A stretch of 64,000 nt of DNA from Aquabacterium sp. NJ1 (GCF_000768065.1 NZ_JRKM01000001.1:1054001-1118000); one strand, 5' to 3'; counted from the stretch's first letter, positions 25,345 to 37,770 are shown. Notes: a model not told the origin generated them from the sequence alone. Numbers and translations: made by a program.

Positions 25345-26589
25345 TCACGAAGGACGCTTCATCTGGCAGGAGGTCGGCGTGCTCGACACATACGCGTCGA
25401 AGGATTTGACCGGCACGAAGGTCATGCCCGTCTTCTCGACGTCATAACTGTTCTTGGCATCCACCGGCGCCCACTTGGCGATGAACAGTGGCTGCTGCAG
25501 CTGGTGGTCGGTCTTGCGCATTTCCACTTCGCCGTTGAAGCTCTTGAACTTCAGGCCCTCCATGGCCGCCGCGACCTTGAGCGGGTCGGTGGACTTGGCC
25601 TTGGCCATGGCATCAGCCAGCATGGCCAGCCCCGAGTAGGTGGCAGACGAGTAGAAGTCGTCATTGAAGCGCTTCTTGAACTCGCTGACCAGGCTCGCGT
25701 TCAGGCCGGGCATGTTGTAGTGGCCATAACCCACCTGGTAGACGCGCCCATCAGCGGCCTTGCCCAGCGCGGTGGGGGTGCCACCGAAGTTCGCGTAGTA
25801 GGTGTAGAACTTGACGTTGAGGCCCGCTTCGTTGGCGGCCTTCACCAGCAAGGCCAGATCGGACCCCCAGTTACCCGTGATCACCGTGTCCGCGCCGGAG
25901 GCCTTGATCTTGGCCACATACGGCGCGAAGTCGCGCACCTGGGCCAGCGGATGCAGGTCGTCGCCCACGATCTGGATGTCCGGGCGCTTGCGAGACAACA
26001 TGGTCTTGGCGAACTTGGACACCTGCTGGCCGTGCGCGTAGTTCTGGTTGATCAGGTAGACCTTGTGGACGTCCTTTTGCTCCTTGATGAAGGTGGTCAG
26101 CGCTTCCATCTTCATGGAGGTGTCGGCATCCAGACGGAAGTGCCAGTAGCTGCACTTGCTGTTGGTCAGATCAGGGTCCACCGCGGCGTAGTTCAGGTAG
26201 ACGATTTCCTTGCCGGGGTTGCGCTCGTTGTACTTGTTGACGCCATCCACCAGCGCCAGGGCAGAGCCCGAACCCAGGCCCTGCACCACGTAGCGGATGC
26301 CCTGGTCGGCCGCCGACTTCAAGGCGTTGAGTGTTTCAGCAGGGCTGAGCTTGTTGTCGATGCTGACGATCTCGAACTTGACGCCCGCCGGGTTGTTGGC
26401 GTTGATCTTCTCGGCCACGAACTGGAAGCTCTTGACCTGGTTCTGGCCCACGCTCGCCATCAGACCCGACAGCGGGTCGATCCAGGCGATCTTCACCGTT
26501 TCGCCCTTCTGGGCAAAAGCCGCGCCTGCAGTAAGGCTGGCAGCCACCAACAGACTCAGCGTGCGAACTTGGGGAACTTGGAAGCGCAT
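25345..26589 (-). CDS. livK: HAAT-family ABC transporter substrate-binding protein
   Basis: Periplasmic binding protein that gives the liv-type importer its specificity. The 414-residue product starts with a signal peptide (LSLLVAASLTAGAAFAQ, cleavage after Ala26) and continues into the type I periplasmic-binding fold: VKIAWIDPLSGLMASVGQNQ, YVVQGLGSGSALALVDGV and VITGNWGSDLALLVKAANEAG. A GGAGAT site precedes the ATG at 26589. As the first gene of livKHMGF it sets the operon order. Because all neighbours are acyl-CoA enzymes, the ligand may be a carboxylic acid rather than an amino acid; that is inference. Confidence 0.9.
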   Translation of the reverse strand: MRFQVPQVRTLSLLVAASLTAGAAFAQKGETVKIAWIDPLSGLMASVGQNQVKSFQFVAEKINANNPAGVKFEIVSIDNKLSPAETLNALKSAADQGIRYVVQGLGSGSALALVDGVNKYNERNPGKEIVYLNYAAVDPDLTNSKCSYWHFRLDADTSMKMEALTTFIKEQKDVHKVYLINQNYAHGQQVSKFAKTMLSRKRPDIQIVGDDLHPLAQVRDFAPYVAKIKASGADTVITGNWGSDLALLVKAANEAGLNVKFYTYYANFGGTPTALGKAADGRVYQVGYGHYNMPGLNASLVSEFKKRFNDDFYSSATYSGLAMLADAMAKAKSTDPLKVAAAMEGLKFKSFNGEVEMRKTDHQLQQPLFIAKWAPVDAKNSYDVEKTGMTFVPVKSFDAYVSSTPTSCQMKRPS

Positions 26590-26738
26590 GAGGATCTCCG
26601 TGTCGTGTTGAAACGTAAGCAAACTCAATTTACCCCCCTGACTTGAGGGTGCCAGTCAGGGATGACCCGCATCCCGTCCGCCTCGCGCCTAAACGCGCCC
26701 AAGCGCGGTCAACACGCGCCACAACACACGAGCTGCGC

Positions 26739-26769
26739 AAAAAAAAGGCGCCTCCAAACGAGGCGCCTT
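26739..26769 (-). terminator. Rho-independent terminator after the acyl-CoA ligase gene
   Basis: On the minus strand AAGGCGCCTC pairs perfectly with GAGGCGCCTT (10 bp, five-base loop) and is followed by eight T residues. It lies 19 bp past the ligase stop and before livK, so the ligase and liv genes are separate transcription units. Confidence 0.92.
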
Positions 26770-26787
26770 GTGTGTTTACGGCAACGA

Positions 26788-28419
26788 TCAAGCCGTAGGC
26801 AGCTTGTGGTCTTTGAACTTCTCGCGCAACTGCAACTTCCAGATCTTGCCCGTGGCCGTGTGGGGGATCTCGTCCACGAACACCACGTCGTCAGGCGTTT
26901 GCCAGTTGGGGATCTTGCCTTTGTAGAAAGCGATCAGTTCTTCCTTGCTCACCTCGGCACCAGGCTTCTTGACCACCACCATCAGCGGGCGCTCGTCCCA
27001 CTTGGGGTGATGGCAGGCAATGGCCGCGGCCTCCTGCACGGCCGGGTGGGCCATCAAGGCGTTTTCCAGGTCGATGGAGCTGATCCATTCGCCGCCGGAC
27101 TTGATCACATCCTTCGAGCGATCGGTGATCTGCATGTAGCCATCGGGGTCGATGGTGGCCACGTCGCCCGTGGGGAACCAGCCATCGTGCAGCGGCGACT
27201 TGTCGATGTTGAAGTAGCCGCTGATCACCCAGTGGCCACGCACCTCCAGGTCACCGGCCGACTTGCCATCCCAGGGCAGCACCTTGCCTTCGGCATCCAC
27301 AATGCGCATGTCGATGCCGTACACCGACTTGCCTTGCTTTTCCAGCAGCTTCTGCTTGTCTTCCGTCGACCAGTCTGCGTGCTTGGACTTCAGTCGGCCC
27401 AGCGTGCCCAGCGGCGACAGTTCGGTCATGCCCCAGGCATGGATCACTTCGACGTTGTAGTCGTTCTCGAAGGTGCGGATCATCGCGGGCGGGCAGGCCG
27501 CGCCGCCGATGATGGTGCTCTTGAAGGTGCTGAACTTCAGGTTGTTGGTCTTGACATGGTTCAGCAGGCCCAGCCAGATGGTGGGCACGCCGGCGCTCAT
27601 GGTGACCTTCTCTTCTTCGAAGAGGTTGTACAGCGAAGCACCATCCAGGTGGTGACCAGGGAACACCAGCTTGCAGCCCACCATGGCCGCCGTGTAAGGC
27701 AGGCCCCAGGCATTGACGTGGAACATGGGCACCACGGGCAGCACGGTGTCCGTGGCCTTCAGGCTCATGGCGTCGGGCAGCGCTGCGGCGAACGCATGCA
27801 GCACGGTCGAGCGGTGCGAGTACACGGCGCCCTTGGGGTTGCCGGTCGTGCCCGAGGTGTAGCAGATGCTGGCCGCGGTGTTCTCATCGAACGAAGGCCA
27901 GCAGTAGTTGCCATCTTCGGCCGCAATCAGGTCTTCGTAGCAATGCAGATGGGGCAGCGCGCACTCACGCGGCATGTTCTCGCGGGCGCACATCAGCACC
28001 ACATGCTGGAGTGCCGGCAGCGAAGGCGCCAGCTTCTCGACCAGGGGGAAGATGTTGAGGTCAACGAAGATGACCTTGTCCTGCGCATCGTTGGCGATCC
28101 AGGCCACTTGCTGCGGGAACAGGCGCGGGTTGATCGTGTGGCACACACGCTGCGAGCCCGACACCGCGTAATAGATCTCCATGTGGCGATAGCCGTTCCA
28201 GGCCAGCGTGCCCACGCGGTCGCCTGCCTCCAGGCCGAGGCGATCCAGAGCCTGCGCCAGCTTGCGCGAACGCAGTTCGACCTCGGTCCAGTTGGTGCGG
28301 TGCATGTCGCCTTCCACACGCTTGGACACGATCTCGACATCACCGTTGTGACGTGCCGCGTGCGTGAGCAGCGACGAGATCATCAAGGGCATGTGCATCA
28401 TTTGGCCCATCAGGCTCAT
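26788..28419 (-). CDS. Acyl-CoA ligase (DmdB/AlkK-like, AMP-forming)
   Basis: Activates a carboxylic acid to its CoA thioester with ATP. The 543-residue product has the AMP-binding motif [19 protein letters not shown] near residue 180, [37 protein letters not shown] and the C-terminal lysine loop [15 protein letters not shown]. The N-terminus ([19 protein letters not shown], then [20 protein letters not shown]) is strikingly like DmdB, the 3-methylmercaptopropionate-CoA ligase, although such ligases often act on medium-chain fatty acids. The ATG at 28419 has GGAGG eight bases upstream. A separate terminator follows. Confidence 0.92.
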   Translation of the reverse strand: MSLMGQMMHMPLMISSLLTHAARHNGDVEIVSKRVEGDMHRTNWTEVELRSRKLAQALDRLGLEAGDRVGTLAWNGYRHMEIYYAVSGSQRVCHTINPRLFPQQVAWIANDAQDKVIFVDLNIFPLVEKLAPSLPALQHVVLMCARENMPRECALPHLHCYEDLIAAEDGNYCWPSFDENTAASICYTSGTTGNPKGAVYSHRSTVLHAFAAALPDAMSLKATDTVLPVVPMFHVNAWGLPYTAAMVGCKLVFPGHHLDGASLYNLFEEEKVTMSAGVPTIWLGLLNHVKTNNLKFSTFKSTIIGGAACPPAMIRTFENDYNVEVIHAWGMTELSPLGTLGRLKSKHADWSTEDKQKLLEKQGKSVYGIDMRIVDAEGKVLPWDGKSAGDLEVRGHWVISGYFNIDKSPLHDGWFPTGDVATIDPDGYMQITDRSKDVIKSGGEWISSIDLENALMAHPAVQEAAAIACHHPKWDERPLMVVVKKPGAEVSKEELIAFYKGKIPNWQTPDDVVFVDEIPHTATGKIWKLQLREKFKDHKLPTA

Positions 28420-28619
28420 AGGAACTACCTCCGAAAAACAGGACGACGCATTTGACCAGCGGGCCAAAACAGGAAACAAGCCGAATCAGATCAGCGCAAA
28501 GATCATAGACGCAGCCCGCCCATAATCCATGGAGAACCCCCAAGGGATAACCCTGGGATCACGCCAAATCGGCATTTAGCCCGCCAATCCGGGAAACATA
28601 CGGAACCAGATGCAAACCG

Positions 28620-29057
28620 TCAAGGCATGCGCAGGGCTTGTAGCGCCTTGAGGAAAGGCTCGGGCAAGGCCACGGGCCGGCGCGTGGCGCGGTCCACATA
28701 CACATGCACAAAATGCCCTACCGCCGCCGTCTGCGGAGCGCCCTCGTCAAACAGGCCGATTTCGTAGCGCACGCTGCTCTTGCCGATGTGGCCCAAGCGG
28801 ATGCCGGCGTCCACGTTGCGCGGGAACTCCAGCGGGGCGAAGTAATTGCAATGCGTCTCGATGACCAGGCCGATCACCTCGCCCTGGTGGATGTCCAGCA
28901 CGCCCGCCTCGATCAGGTAGCGGTTGACCGCCGTGTCGAAGTAGCTGTAGTAGGTGACGTTGTTGACGTGTCCGTAGATGTCGTTGTCCATCCAGCGCGT
29001 GGTGATGGTGCTGAAGTGGGCATAGGCGGCCCGGTCTTGTGCTTGCGGTCGTTCCAT
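28620..29057 (-). CDS. 4HBT/YbgC-type acyl-CoA thioesterase
   Basis: Hot-dog thioesterase expected to hydrolyse acyl-CoA. The 145-residue product has the signature [22 protein letters not shown], in which the Asp and the HVNN segment mark the 4-hydroxybenzoyl-CoA thioesterase active site. The ATG at 29057 ([15 protein letters not shown]) is chosen because conserved sequence begins about ten residues later; in-frame ATGs at 29111 and 29120 would add up to 21 residues, and no start has a strong ribosome site. It is divergent from tetR. Confidence 0.86.
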   Translation of the reverse strand: MERPQAQDRAAYAHFSTITTRWMDNDIYGHVNNVTYYSYFDTAVNRYLIEAGVLDIHQGEVIGLVIETHCNYFAPLEFPRNVDAGIRLGHIGKSSVRYEIGLFDEGAPQTAAVGHFVHVYVDRATRRPVALPEPFLKALQALRMP

Positions 29058-29144
29058 GTGCTGACTTGTTGGGTAGATGAGGCGATGCGCCGTGCGCGGG
29101 TCAGCGGGCATGATAGCCATGCGCGTGTGGCGCCAAGGGGCCGT

Positions 29145-29192
29145 TTGACCAATGCAAGTCCAGGCGGCTACATTACTGACCCACAGGTCAGT
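29145..29192 (+). promoter_or_regulatory. tetR-efflux promoter with overlapping palindromic operator
   Basis: A -35 box TTGACC (29145-29150) and a -10 box TACATT (29169-29174) are 18 bp apart. Immediately downstream at 29175-29192 lies ACTGACCCACAGGTCAGT, a 7-bp perfect inverted repeat with a four-base centre. This covers the expected transcription start, the usual place for a self-repressing TetR operator. Confidence 0.75.
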
Positions 29193-29209
29193 TACTTGGA
29201 AACCTCGTC

Positions 29210-29983
29210 TTGAGCCGCACGCCCTCGCCTGCCTCCACCCTGCCCCTGAAGCCGCACCAAGCGGACGGGGAAGCGCCCTCTTGCCCCATCGTGGCAGCAG
29301 TGGCAGCCATCGCGCCCAGGTTGCCCGGCGTGCGCCAGCGCCGCAAGGCCGCCCGCCCGCATGAATTGCTGGAAGCCGCGCTCACCTTGTTCGTGGAAAA
29401 AGGCCTGGCCGCCACCCGAGCCGAAGAAGTGGCCAAGCTGGCTGGCGTCTCCAAGGGCACGCTGTATCTGTACTACCCCAGCAAGGACGAGTTGTTCAAG
29501 GCCGTGGTGCGCGCCTACCTGACCCAGGTCATCGCCGAGGGTCATGAACTGGTCGAGCAGTTTGAAGGCAACACATCCGATCTGCTGCATCTGCTGGCGC
29601 ACACCTGGTGGTCCCGCGTGGGCGCATCCAAGGCATCGGGCCTGCTGGTGCTGATCATGGCCGAGGCCCGCAACTTCCCCGAATTGGCGCAGTTCTATGT
29701 GGACGAGGTGGTGGCGCCCAGCCATGCGCTGCTGGCCCGCGTCGTTCAGCGCGGCATCGACCGCAACGAGTTCCGCCCCATGGACGTGACCTCGGTGGTA
29801 CACGCCCTCATCGCGCCCATTCAGTTTCTGATCCTCTACCGCCAGTGCACCTCGGTGTGCACGGCCAACCCGGTGCCGCTTGATCCGGAACGTTTCATGA
29901 CGACCCAGATCGAATTGCTGCTGCGTGGCCTGGAAGTCCGCCATCCGGTCATCCCCAACGAGCTGCCCTCCCCCAACACATGA
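29210..29983 (+). CDS. TetR/AcrR family transcriptional regulator
   Basis: Probable repressor of the efflux operon that it leads. The helix-turn-helix domain lies at residues about 46-95 (LLEAALTLFVEKGLAATRAEEVAKLAGVSKGTLYLYYPSKDELF in pieces), followed by a C-terminal ligand domain ending LLLRGLEVRHP. No in-frame ATG precedes the HTH; a TTG at 29210, giving 257 residues with an unusual proline-rich tail, or a GTG near 29291 are possible starts. The stop overlaps the next ATG (ATGA), so it is cotranslated with the membrane fusion protein. A strong palindromic operator sits in its promoter. Confidence 0.9.
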   Translation: MSRTPSPASTLPLKPHQADGEAPSCPIVAAVAAIAPRLPGVRQRRKAARPHELLEAALTLFVEKGLAATRAEEVAKLAGVSKGTLYLYYPSKDELFKAVVRAYLTQVIAEGHELVEQFEGNTSDLLHLLAHTWWSRVGASKASGLLVLIMAEARNFPELAQFYVDEVVAPSHALLARVVQRGIDRNEFRPMDVTSVVHALIAPIQFLILYRQCTSVCTANPVPLDPERFMTTQIELLLRGLEVRHPVIPNELPSPNT

Positions 29984-31137
29984 GCAAACCCACCAAATGG
30001 ATCGCCCTGGCAGCAGGCGTGCTGATCCTGGGCGGCGGCATCGGCCGCGCCATCGTGCACAAGAAGGCGCAGCAAAACGAACTGGCCCAAAGCACGGCGA
30101 CGGCGCAAGCCGGTGTGGTGTCCTTGAGCAGCAAGGACGTGCATGAAGTGCGCCCCACCTTGCTCACGCATGCGATTCCCGTATCGGGCAGCCTCACGGC
30201 GCAACGCTCGGCCATCGTCAAGGCCAAAGTGGCCGCCGAACTGCTGAGCCTGAGCGTGCGTGAAGGTGACCAGGTCAAGGCCGACCAGGTCATTGGCAAG
30301 CTGGACCCTCAAGAGTTCGACACCCGCCTGCAGCAGGCTCGCCAGCAAGCGGCATCGGCCAAGGCCCAATGGCAGATTGCCCAGCAGAACCTGGAGAACA
30401 ACCAGGCCCTGGTGCAGCAAGGCTTCATCTCGCGCACCGCGCTGGACAACTCCATTTCCAACGCCGCAGCAGCCAAGGCCACGTACGAAGCAGCCCAATT
30501 TGCGGTGGACCTGGCCGCCAAGTCCTTGAAGGACAGCATTGTGCGCGCGCCGATTGCCGGGCAGATTTCGCAGCGCTTTGCGCAGGCAGGCGAACGTGTC
30601 GGCGTGGATGGCCGCATCGTGGAAGTGGTGGACCTGAGCAGCCTGGAATTGCAGGCGCCGTTGACACCGCAAGATGTCACCCAGGTACGCGTCGGCAGCC
30701 CGGCCACGCTGCATGTGGAAGGCCTGCCGGAACCCCTGCCCGCCCGCATCGCCCGCATCAACCCCAGCGCCACGGCCGACACCCGCTCGGTCATGGTCTA
30801 CCTGGCCTTGAAGCCCCACCCGGCCTTGCGCCAGGGCCTGTTCGTACAGGGCGAAATCACCCTGACGCAACAAGAGGCGCTGAGCGTGCCGCAGACCGCC
30901 ATCACGCGCGAGTCCGGCCATGATCAGGTACTGCGTGTGCGCGATGGCAAGGTTGGCAAGGTGGACGTGAAGCTGGGCTCGCATGTGGGCAAAGGTGCGA
31001 ACGAGGTCCCCATGGTGGAGATCGTCGAAGGCCTGCAGGCTGGCGACCGCGTGCTGGCCAATGCATCGGGCACGGTGCACGACGGCCAGGCCGTGACGCT
31101 GGGGCAGGCTCAGGCTTCTTCCACTGCTGCACGCTGA
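29980..31137 (+). CDS. RND efflux periplasmic adaptor (membrane fusion protein)
   Basis: Links the RND pump to the outer-membrane channel. The 385-residue product has an N-terminal membrane anchor (WIALAAGVLILGGGIG), the biotinyl-lipoyl-like half PVSGSLTAQRSAIVKAKVAAE, a coiled-coil hairpin near 105-180 rich in Gln and Ala (LQQARQQAASAKAQWQIAQQ), then the returning lipoyl half IVRAPIAGQISQRFAQAGERV and a beta-barrel and membrane-proximal domain. It overlaps tetR by four bases (ATGA) and is 12 bp from the pump gene. No lipobox is present, so it is membrane-anchored by the helix. Confidence 0.93.
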   Translation: MSKPTKWIALAAGVLILGGGIGRAIVHKKAQQNELAQSTATAQAGVVSLSSKDVHEVRPTLLTHAIPVSGSLTAQRSAIVKAKVAAELLSLSVREGDQVKADQVIGKLDPQEFDTRLQQARQQAASAKAQWQIAQQNLENNQALVQQGFISRTALDNSISNAAAAKATYEAAQFAVDLAAKSLKDSIVRAPIAGQISQRFAQAGERVGVDGRIVEVVDLSSLELQAPLTPQDVTQVRVGSPATLHVEGLPEPLPARIARINPSATADTRSVMVYLALKPHPALRQGLFVQGEITLTQQEALSVPQTAITRESGHDQVLRVRDGKVGKVDVKLGSHVGKGANEVPMVEIVEGLQAGDRVLANASGTVHDGQAVTLGQAQASSTAAR

Positions 31138-31149
31138 GCCGCCCAAGCC

Positions 31150-34320
<3,171 letters not shown>

Positions 34321-34375
34321 AATCTATGTTTTATCCGGATTACTTTCACTTACCGTCTCCCGTAGGATGCCCAGC

Positions 34376-35029
34376 ATGAACGTCGAACAAGCCCGCTTCA
34401 ACATGATCGAGCAACAGATCCGCCCCTGGGATGTCCTGGACACCTCGGTGCTGGCACTGCTGTCTGCCGTTCGCCGCGAAGACTTCATCCCCGCAGAACA
34501 CCGTGCCCAGGCCTTCATGGACCTGGAAATCCCCCTGGGCAACGGCCGCGCCCTGCTCGCCCCCCGCGTCGAAGCCCGCATGGTGCAGGATCTGAACCTG
34601 AGCAAGCGCGACACCGTGCTGCTCATCGGTGCCGCCACGGGCTACGTCGCCGCCCTGCTGGCCCACAAGGCCCAGCGCGTGATCGGCCTGGAAACTGACG
34701 CCGGCCTGGCTGCCCAGGCCCGTACCAACCTGCGCAACGCCTCGGTGAACAACGCCGAAATCGTGCAGGGCGACGGCACGTCCGGTTTCCCCGGGCAGGC
34801 GCCTTACGACGCCATCTTGCTGACCGGCTCCGTGGCCTCCGTGCCGCAAAACCTGCTGGACCAACTCAAGACCGGCGGCCGCCTGCTGGCCATCGTTGGC
34901 CAGGAGCCCATCATGCAGGCCACGCTCTTCACCCGCGTGAACGACGCGCAATTCAACAGCCAGGTGCTGTTCGACACCATCGCCCCCCGCCTGGCCGGCT
35001 TTGCCGAGCCCAGCCGCTTCCAGTTCTGA
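34376..35029 (+). CDS. Protein-L-isoaspartate O-methyltransferase-like protein
   Basis: SAM-dependent methyltransferase of the PIMT family, which repairs isoaspartyl residues in aged proteins. The 217-residue product has NMIEQQIRPWDVLD and RREDFIPAEHRAQAFMD, family hallmarks. The SAM motif reads LLIGAATGYVAALLA where active Pcm enzymes have EIGTGSGYQAALL, so one acidic and two glycine/serine positions differ. This variant is common beside tolC in Burkholderiales, and its true activity is uncertain. The ATG at 34376 is favoured over 34367 because AGG lies nine bases upstream. It sits 27 bp before tolC. Confidence 0.85.
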   Translation: MNVEQARFNMIEQQIRPWDVLDTSVLALLSAVRREDFIPAEHRAQAFMDLEIPLGNGRALLAPRVEARMVQDLNLSKRDTVLLIGAATGYVAALLAHKAQRVIGLETDAGLAAQARTNLRNASVNNAEIVQGDGTSGFPGQAPYDAILLTGSVASVPQNLLDQLKTGGRLLAIVGQEPIMQATLFTRVNDAQFNSQVLFDTIAPRLAGFAEPSRFQF

Positions 35030-35056
35030 CTGCTCTCTCCCAACATTGAGGAATCC

Positions 35057-36460
35057 ATGATGTCCAAGTCCGTCAAATCGGCCACCCAGCCCCTTGGCCA
35101 GCGAGTAGCCGCCCGCTGGCGCCCGCTCGCCCTGGCCACCGCCACGGCGGTGCTGAGCCTGGCGGGCTGGACACATGCACAAGCCGAAAGCCTGGTTGAC
35201 CTGTACCAGGCCGCCAAGGGCTATGACGCCGCCTACCTGTCGGCCAAGGCCCAGGCCGATTCCGTTCAATACCAGGTGGACCAGGCCTATGCGCTGCTGC
35301 GGCCCTCGCTGGGTTTGAAGGCTTCGATCAACCGCAGCCATTTTGAAAGCTCGATTGACATTCCGCCCGCCTATGCAGGCATCTACCCCTCCTCGACCAA
35401 CGCGACCAGCAAGACCGGTGGCTTGGCCGCCAAGATGCCGCTGCTGAACAGGGCCGACGCAGCCAAGGTCGACCAGGCAGAGCAATCGCTTGAAGCAGCC
35501 AAGGCCGACCTGACCATCGCTGAAAACGACCTGGCCGCCCGCCTGACCCAGGCTTATTTCGACGTGCTGGCAGCCCAGGACGTGCTCACCACCACACAAG
35601 CCAACAAGAAGGCGCTGGCCGAACAGCTGGCCTCTGCCAAGCGCAACTTCGAGGTGGGCAACGCCACCATCACCGACACCCGCGAAGCCCAGGCCCGATT
35701 CGACCTGGCCTCCGCCCAGGAGATTGCCGCCACCAATGACCTGCAGGTCAAGCGCATCGCCCTGGATCAGCTCGTTGGGCGCAAGGACGTCACCCCCAGC
35801 CCGCTGCTGACCCCCGCCAATCTGGACGCCTTGGCCCCAGGTCAGATGGACGACTGGGTGGCCCAGACCTCCGCGTCTCCCGTGGTCCGCAAAGCGGAAG
35901 TGGGCTTGAAGGTTGCCAAGCTGGAAATCGACAAGGCCAAGGCTGGCAACTGGCCCACGCTGGATGCAGTAGCCAATCTTTCTCGTACCAAAATTGACTC
36001 GAGCACCTTCCAGGCCACCACGAGCTCGGGCACCAACGCCTCCATCGGCATCGAACTGAACATGCCGCTGTACGCCGGTGGCGCCATCCAGAACCGGGTC
36101 AAGGAAGTGCTGTCTCTGTCCGACAAGGCCGAGCGTGATGTGGACAACGCCAAGCGCAGCGTGGCCCTGGCCACCCGCCAGGCCTTCTCTGGCGTGCAAT
36201 CGGGCCTGGCGCAGGTCAAGGCCTATGAAGCCGCCGAAGCCTCTGCCAAGCTGGCACTCGAAGCCACCCAACTGGGCTACCGCGTCGGCGTGCGCATCAA
36301 CAAGGACGTGCTGGACGCCCAGACCGCCCTGAGCTCCACCCAGAAGGACCTGTACAAGGCTCGCTACGACGTCATCGTCGGGTCGATCAAACTCAAGCAG
36401 GCCGCCGGCACGCTCAAGCCCGAAGATCTGGTCGAACTCAACAAGCTGGTTGCCAAGTAA
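35057..36460 (+). CDS. tolC: TolC family outer-membrane efflux channel
   Basis: Forms the trimeric outer-membrane and periplasmic tunnel for RND pumps and type I secretion. The 467-residue product has a signal peptide (LALATATAVLSLAGWTHAQA), then two TolC repeats rich in Ala, Gln and Leu: ESLVDLYQAAKGYDAAYLSA and AEQSLEAAKADLTIAENDLA in the first; AEVGLKVAKLEIDKAKAGNW and LGYRVGVRINKDVLDAQTAL in the second. Length matches TolC. TGAGGAATCC supplies a ribosome site 7-10 bases before the ATG at 35057. A strong terminator follows, closing the tetR-to-tolC locus. Confidence 0.94.
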   Translation: MMSKSVKSATQPLGQRVAARWRPLALATATAVLSLAGWTHAQAESLVDLYQAAKGYDAAYLSAKAQADSVQYQVDQAYALLRPSLGLKASINRSHFESSIDIPPAYAGIYPSSTNATSKTGGLAAKMPLLNRADAAKVDQAEQSLEAAKADLTIAENDLAARLTQAYFDVLAAQDVLTTTQANKKALAEQLASAKRNFEVGNATITDTREAQARFDLASAQEIAATNDLQVKRIALDQLVGRKDVTPSPLLTPANLDALAPGQMDDWVAQTSASPVVRKAEVGLKVAKLEIDKAKAGNWPTLDAVANLSRTKIDSSTFQATTSSGTNASIGIELNMPLYAGGAIQNRVKEVLSLSDKAERDVDNAKRSVALATRQAFSGVQSGLAQVKAYEAAEASAKLALEATQLGYRVGVRINKDVLDAQTALSSTQKDLYKARYDVIVGSIKLKQAAGTLKPEDLVELNKLVAK

Positions 36461-36481
36461 ACCCGCCCGACACCGCACTCG

Positions 36482-36510
36482 CAGGCCCGCAACAGCGGGC
36501 CTGTTTTCTT
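36482..36510 (+). terminator. Rho-independent terminator after tolC
   Basis: CAGGCCCGC pairs with GCGGGCCTG (9 bp) around an AACA loop, followed by TTTTCTT. It lies 22 bp past the tolC stop. Confidence 0.93.
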
Positions 36511-36594
36511 GCGCTCCCGCAGGCTGGCGGCCTGTCCGCCGAGGCAGGATTGGGCTACATTGAATTCAGCGACCCCCAACCACAGGAAGACAAC

Positions 36595-36930
36595 ATGACA
36601 CGCCTGCCCCTCTTGAGCTGTACCCTTGCGGCCCTGGTGATGCTCACCGCCTGCGGCAGCGTCCAGCGCCACGAACGTTATGCCGGCCATGTGATTGAAG
36701 CCAACCCCGACATGGTCACCCACTGCAAGCTGATCGACACCCTCAGCAGCAGCTCGGGCCTCACCGGCTTCTTCGCACCCAAAGGCGTCGACAACATCAA
36801 GCAGAACTTGCTGCGTCAGGCCGACGCCATGGGCGCCACCCATGTCGTTTGGAACAAGGCCAACGTGGGTTATGACGAGACCTCATTGAAGGCCATGGTC
36901 TACCGTTGCCCAACAGCCGATCACCCTTGA
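36595..36930 (+). CDS. Small outer-membrane lipoprotein (DUF4156-like)
   Basis: A 111-residue lipoprotein of unknown function. The signal peptide LLSCTLAALVMLTAC ends in a lipobox LTAC, so Cys22 should be lipidated. The mature part has HCKLIDTLSSSSG and ends VYRCPTA, leaving two cysteines (CKL and RCP) that could form a disulfide, as in RcsF- and DUF4156-type lipoproteins. It also contains a NLLRQADAMGATHVVW stretch typical of that family. AGGAAG precedes the ATG at 36595, and a bidirectional terminator follows. Confidence 0.8.
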   Translation: MTRLPLLSCTLAALVMLTACGSVQRHERYAGHVIEANPDMVTHCKLIDTLSSSSGLTGFFAPKGVDNIKQNLLRQADAMGATHVVWNKANVGYDETSLKAMVYRCPTADHP

Positions 36931-36952
36931 TACACGGGCAAGGAGCCCAAAG

Positions 36953-36989
36953 AAAAAGCCTGCAACACAGAAGTGCTGCAGGCTTTTTT
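36953..36989 (+). terminator. Rho-independent terminator after the lipoprotein gene
   Basis: AAGCCTGCA pairs with TGCAGGCTT, with an inner CAC/GTG pair around AGAA, followed by a T-run; an A-run on the other side means it could also end transcription of tRNA-Thr on the minus strand. Confidence 0.9.
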
Positions 36990-36993
36990 GATT

Positions 36994-37069
36994 TGGTGCC
37001 GGCTGTCGGATTCGAACTGACGACCTACCGCTTACAAGGCGGTTGCTCTACCAACTGAGCTAAGCCGGC
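36994..37069 (-). tRNA. tRNA-Thr(UGU)
   Basis: A 76-nt cloverleaf with encoded CCA: acceptor GCCGGCT/AGCCGGC, D arm GCTC/GAGC, anticodon stem CCGCC/GGCGG-type pairing with loop CTTGTAA (anticodon TGT), and T arm GTCAG/CTGAC-like pairing around TTCGAAT. No intron. It is followed on the minus strand by the terminator at 36953-36989. Confidence 0.96.
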
Positions 37070-37118
37070 CCTGATCGACATGCGATCAGAAGCTCGTATT
37101 CTACAACGGGAATGAGGC

Positions 37119-37745
37119 TTACTTGATGCGCCGCAAGGCCGGGCGCCCACCACCGGAAGGCGGGGGGTCCGTCTGATCGTCACCACGATCCGTGGCCTTG
37201 GGCGCGGACTCCAGCTCCACCGGTTTGACCGATTTGGGGCGGTCCTTGGCCGGTGCTGCTGCAACGTCCTTGCCCTCGCTCTTGCCGGCCTTCGCCAGCT
37301 TCAGCGAAGGTGCCCGTTCGATGGGATGGTCCGCAGGCAGGCTCGCGTGCATGACGGCCACATCGCCCCCCTCGTCCGGCGACGAGGGTGAGTCCACCCC
37401 CTCACCACCCAAGGAGGTTGGCACCGGGAAGGCCATGCCCTGGCCATTTTCACGCGCATAGATCGCGATCACATGGTCAACCGGCACGCAGATATCACGC
37501 GCCATGCCGCCAAAACGCGCCTTGAACTCGATGAAGTCGTTGCCCAGCTGCAAGGCGCTGGTGGCCTCGAAGCTGACGTTGAGCACGATCTCGTTGTTCT
37601 TGACGTATTCCTGCGGCACCTGAACGGAGCGGTCCACATAAACAGCCAGATAGGGCGTGAACCCGTTGTCGGTACACCAGTCGTGCAGCGCACGGATGAG
37701 GTACGGCCGCGTGGAAGAACCCTGGGAATCTTGTTCAGTGGACAT
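37119..37745 (-). CDS. sspB: ClpXP adaptor protein SspB
   Basis: SspB binds ssrA-tagged proteins and delivers them to the ClpXP protease. The 208-residue product has the tag-binding domain at residues about 10-105 (RPYLIRALHDWCTDNGFTPY; VLNVSFEATSALQLGNDF; ARFGGMARDICVPVDHVIAIYARENGQG). A long disordered acidic and lysine-rich linker follows and the protein ends RPALRRIK, which fits the C-terminal ClpX-binding peptide. The linker is longer than in E. coli SspB. The start at 37745 (MSTEQDS) is preferred; 37754 adds three residues. It follows sspA by 25 bp. Confidence 0.93.
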   Translation of the reverse strand: MSTEQDSQGSSTRPYLIRALHDWCTDNGFTPYLAVYVDRSVQVPQEYVKNNEIVLNVSFEATSALQLGNDFIEFKARFGGMARDICVPVDHVIAIYARENGQGMAFPVPTSLGGEGVDSPSSPDEGGDVAVMHASLPADHPIERAPSLKLAKAGKSEGKDVAAAPAKDRPKSVKPVELESAPKATDRGDDQTDPPPSGGGRPALRRIK

Positions 37746-37770
37746 GCTGCTCATTCAGACCGGTGACGGA

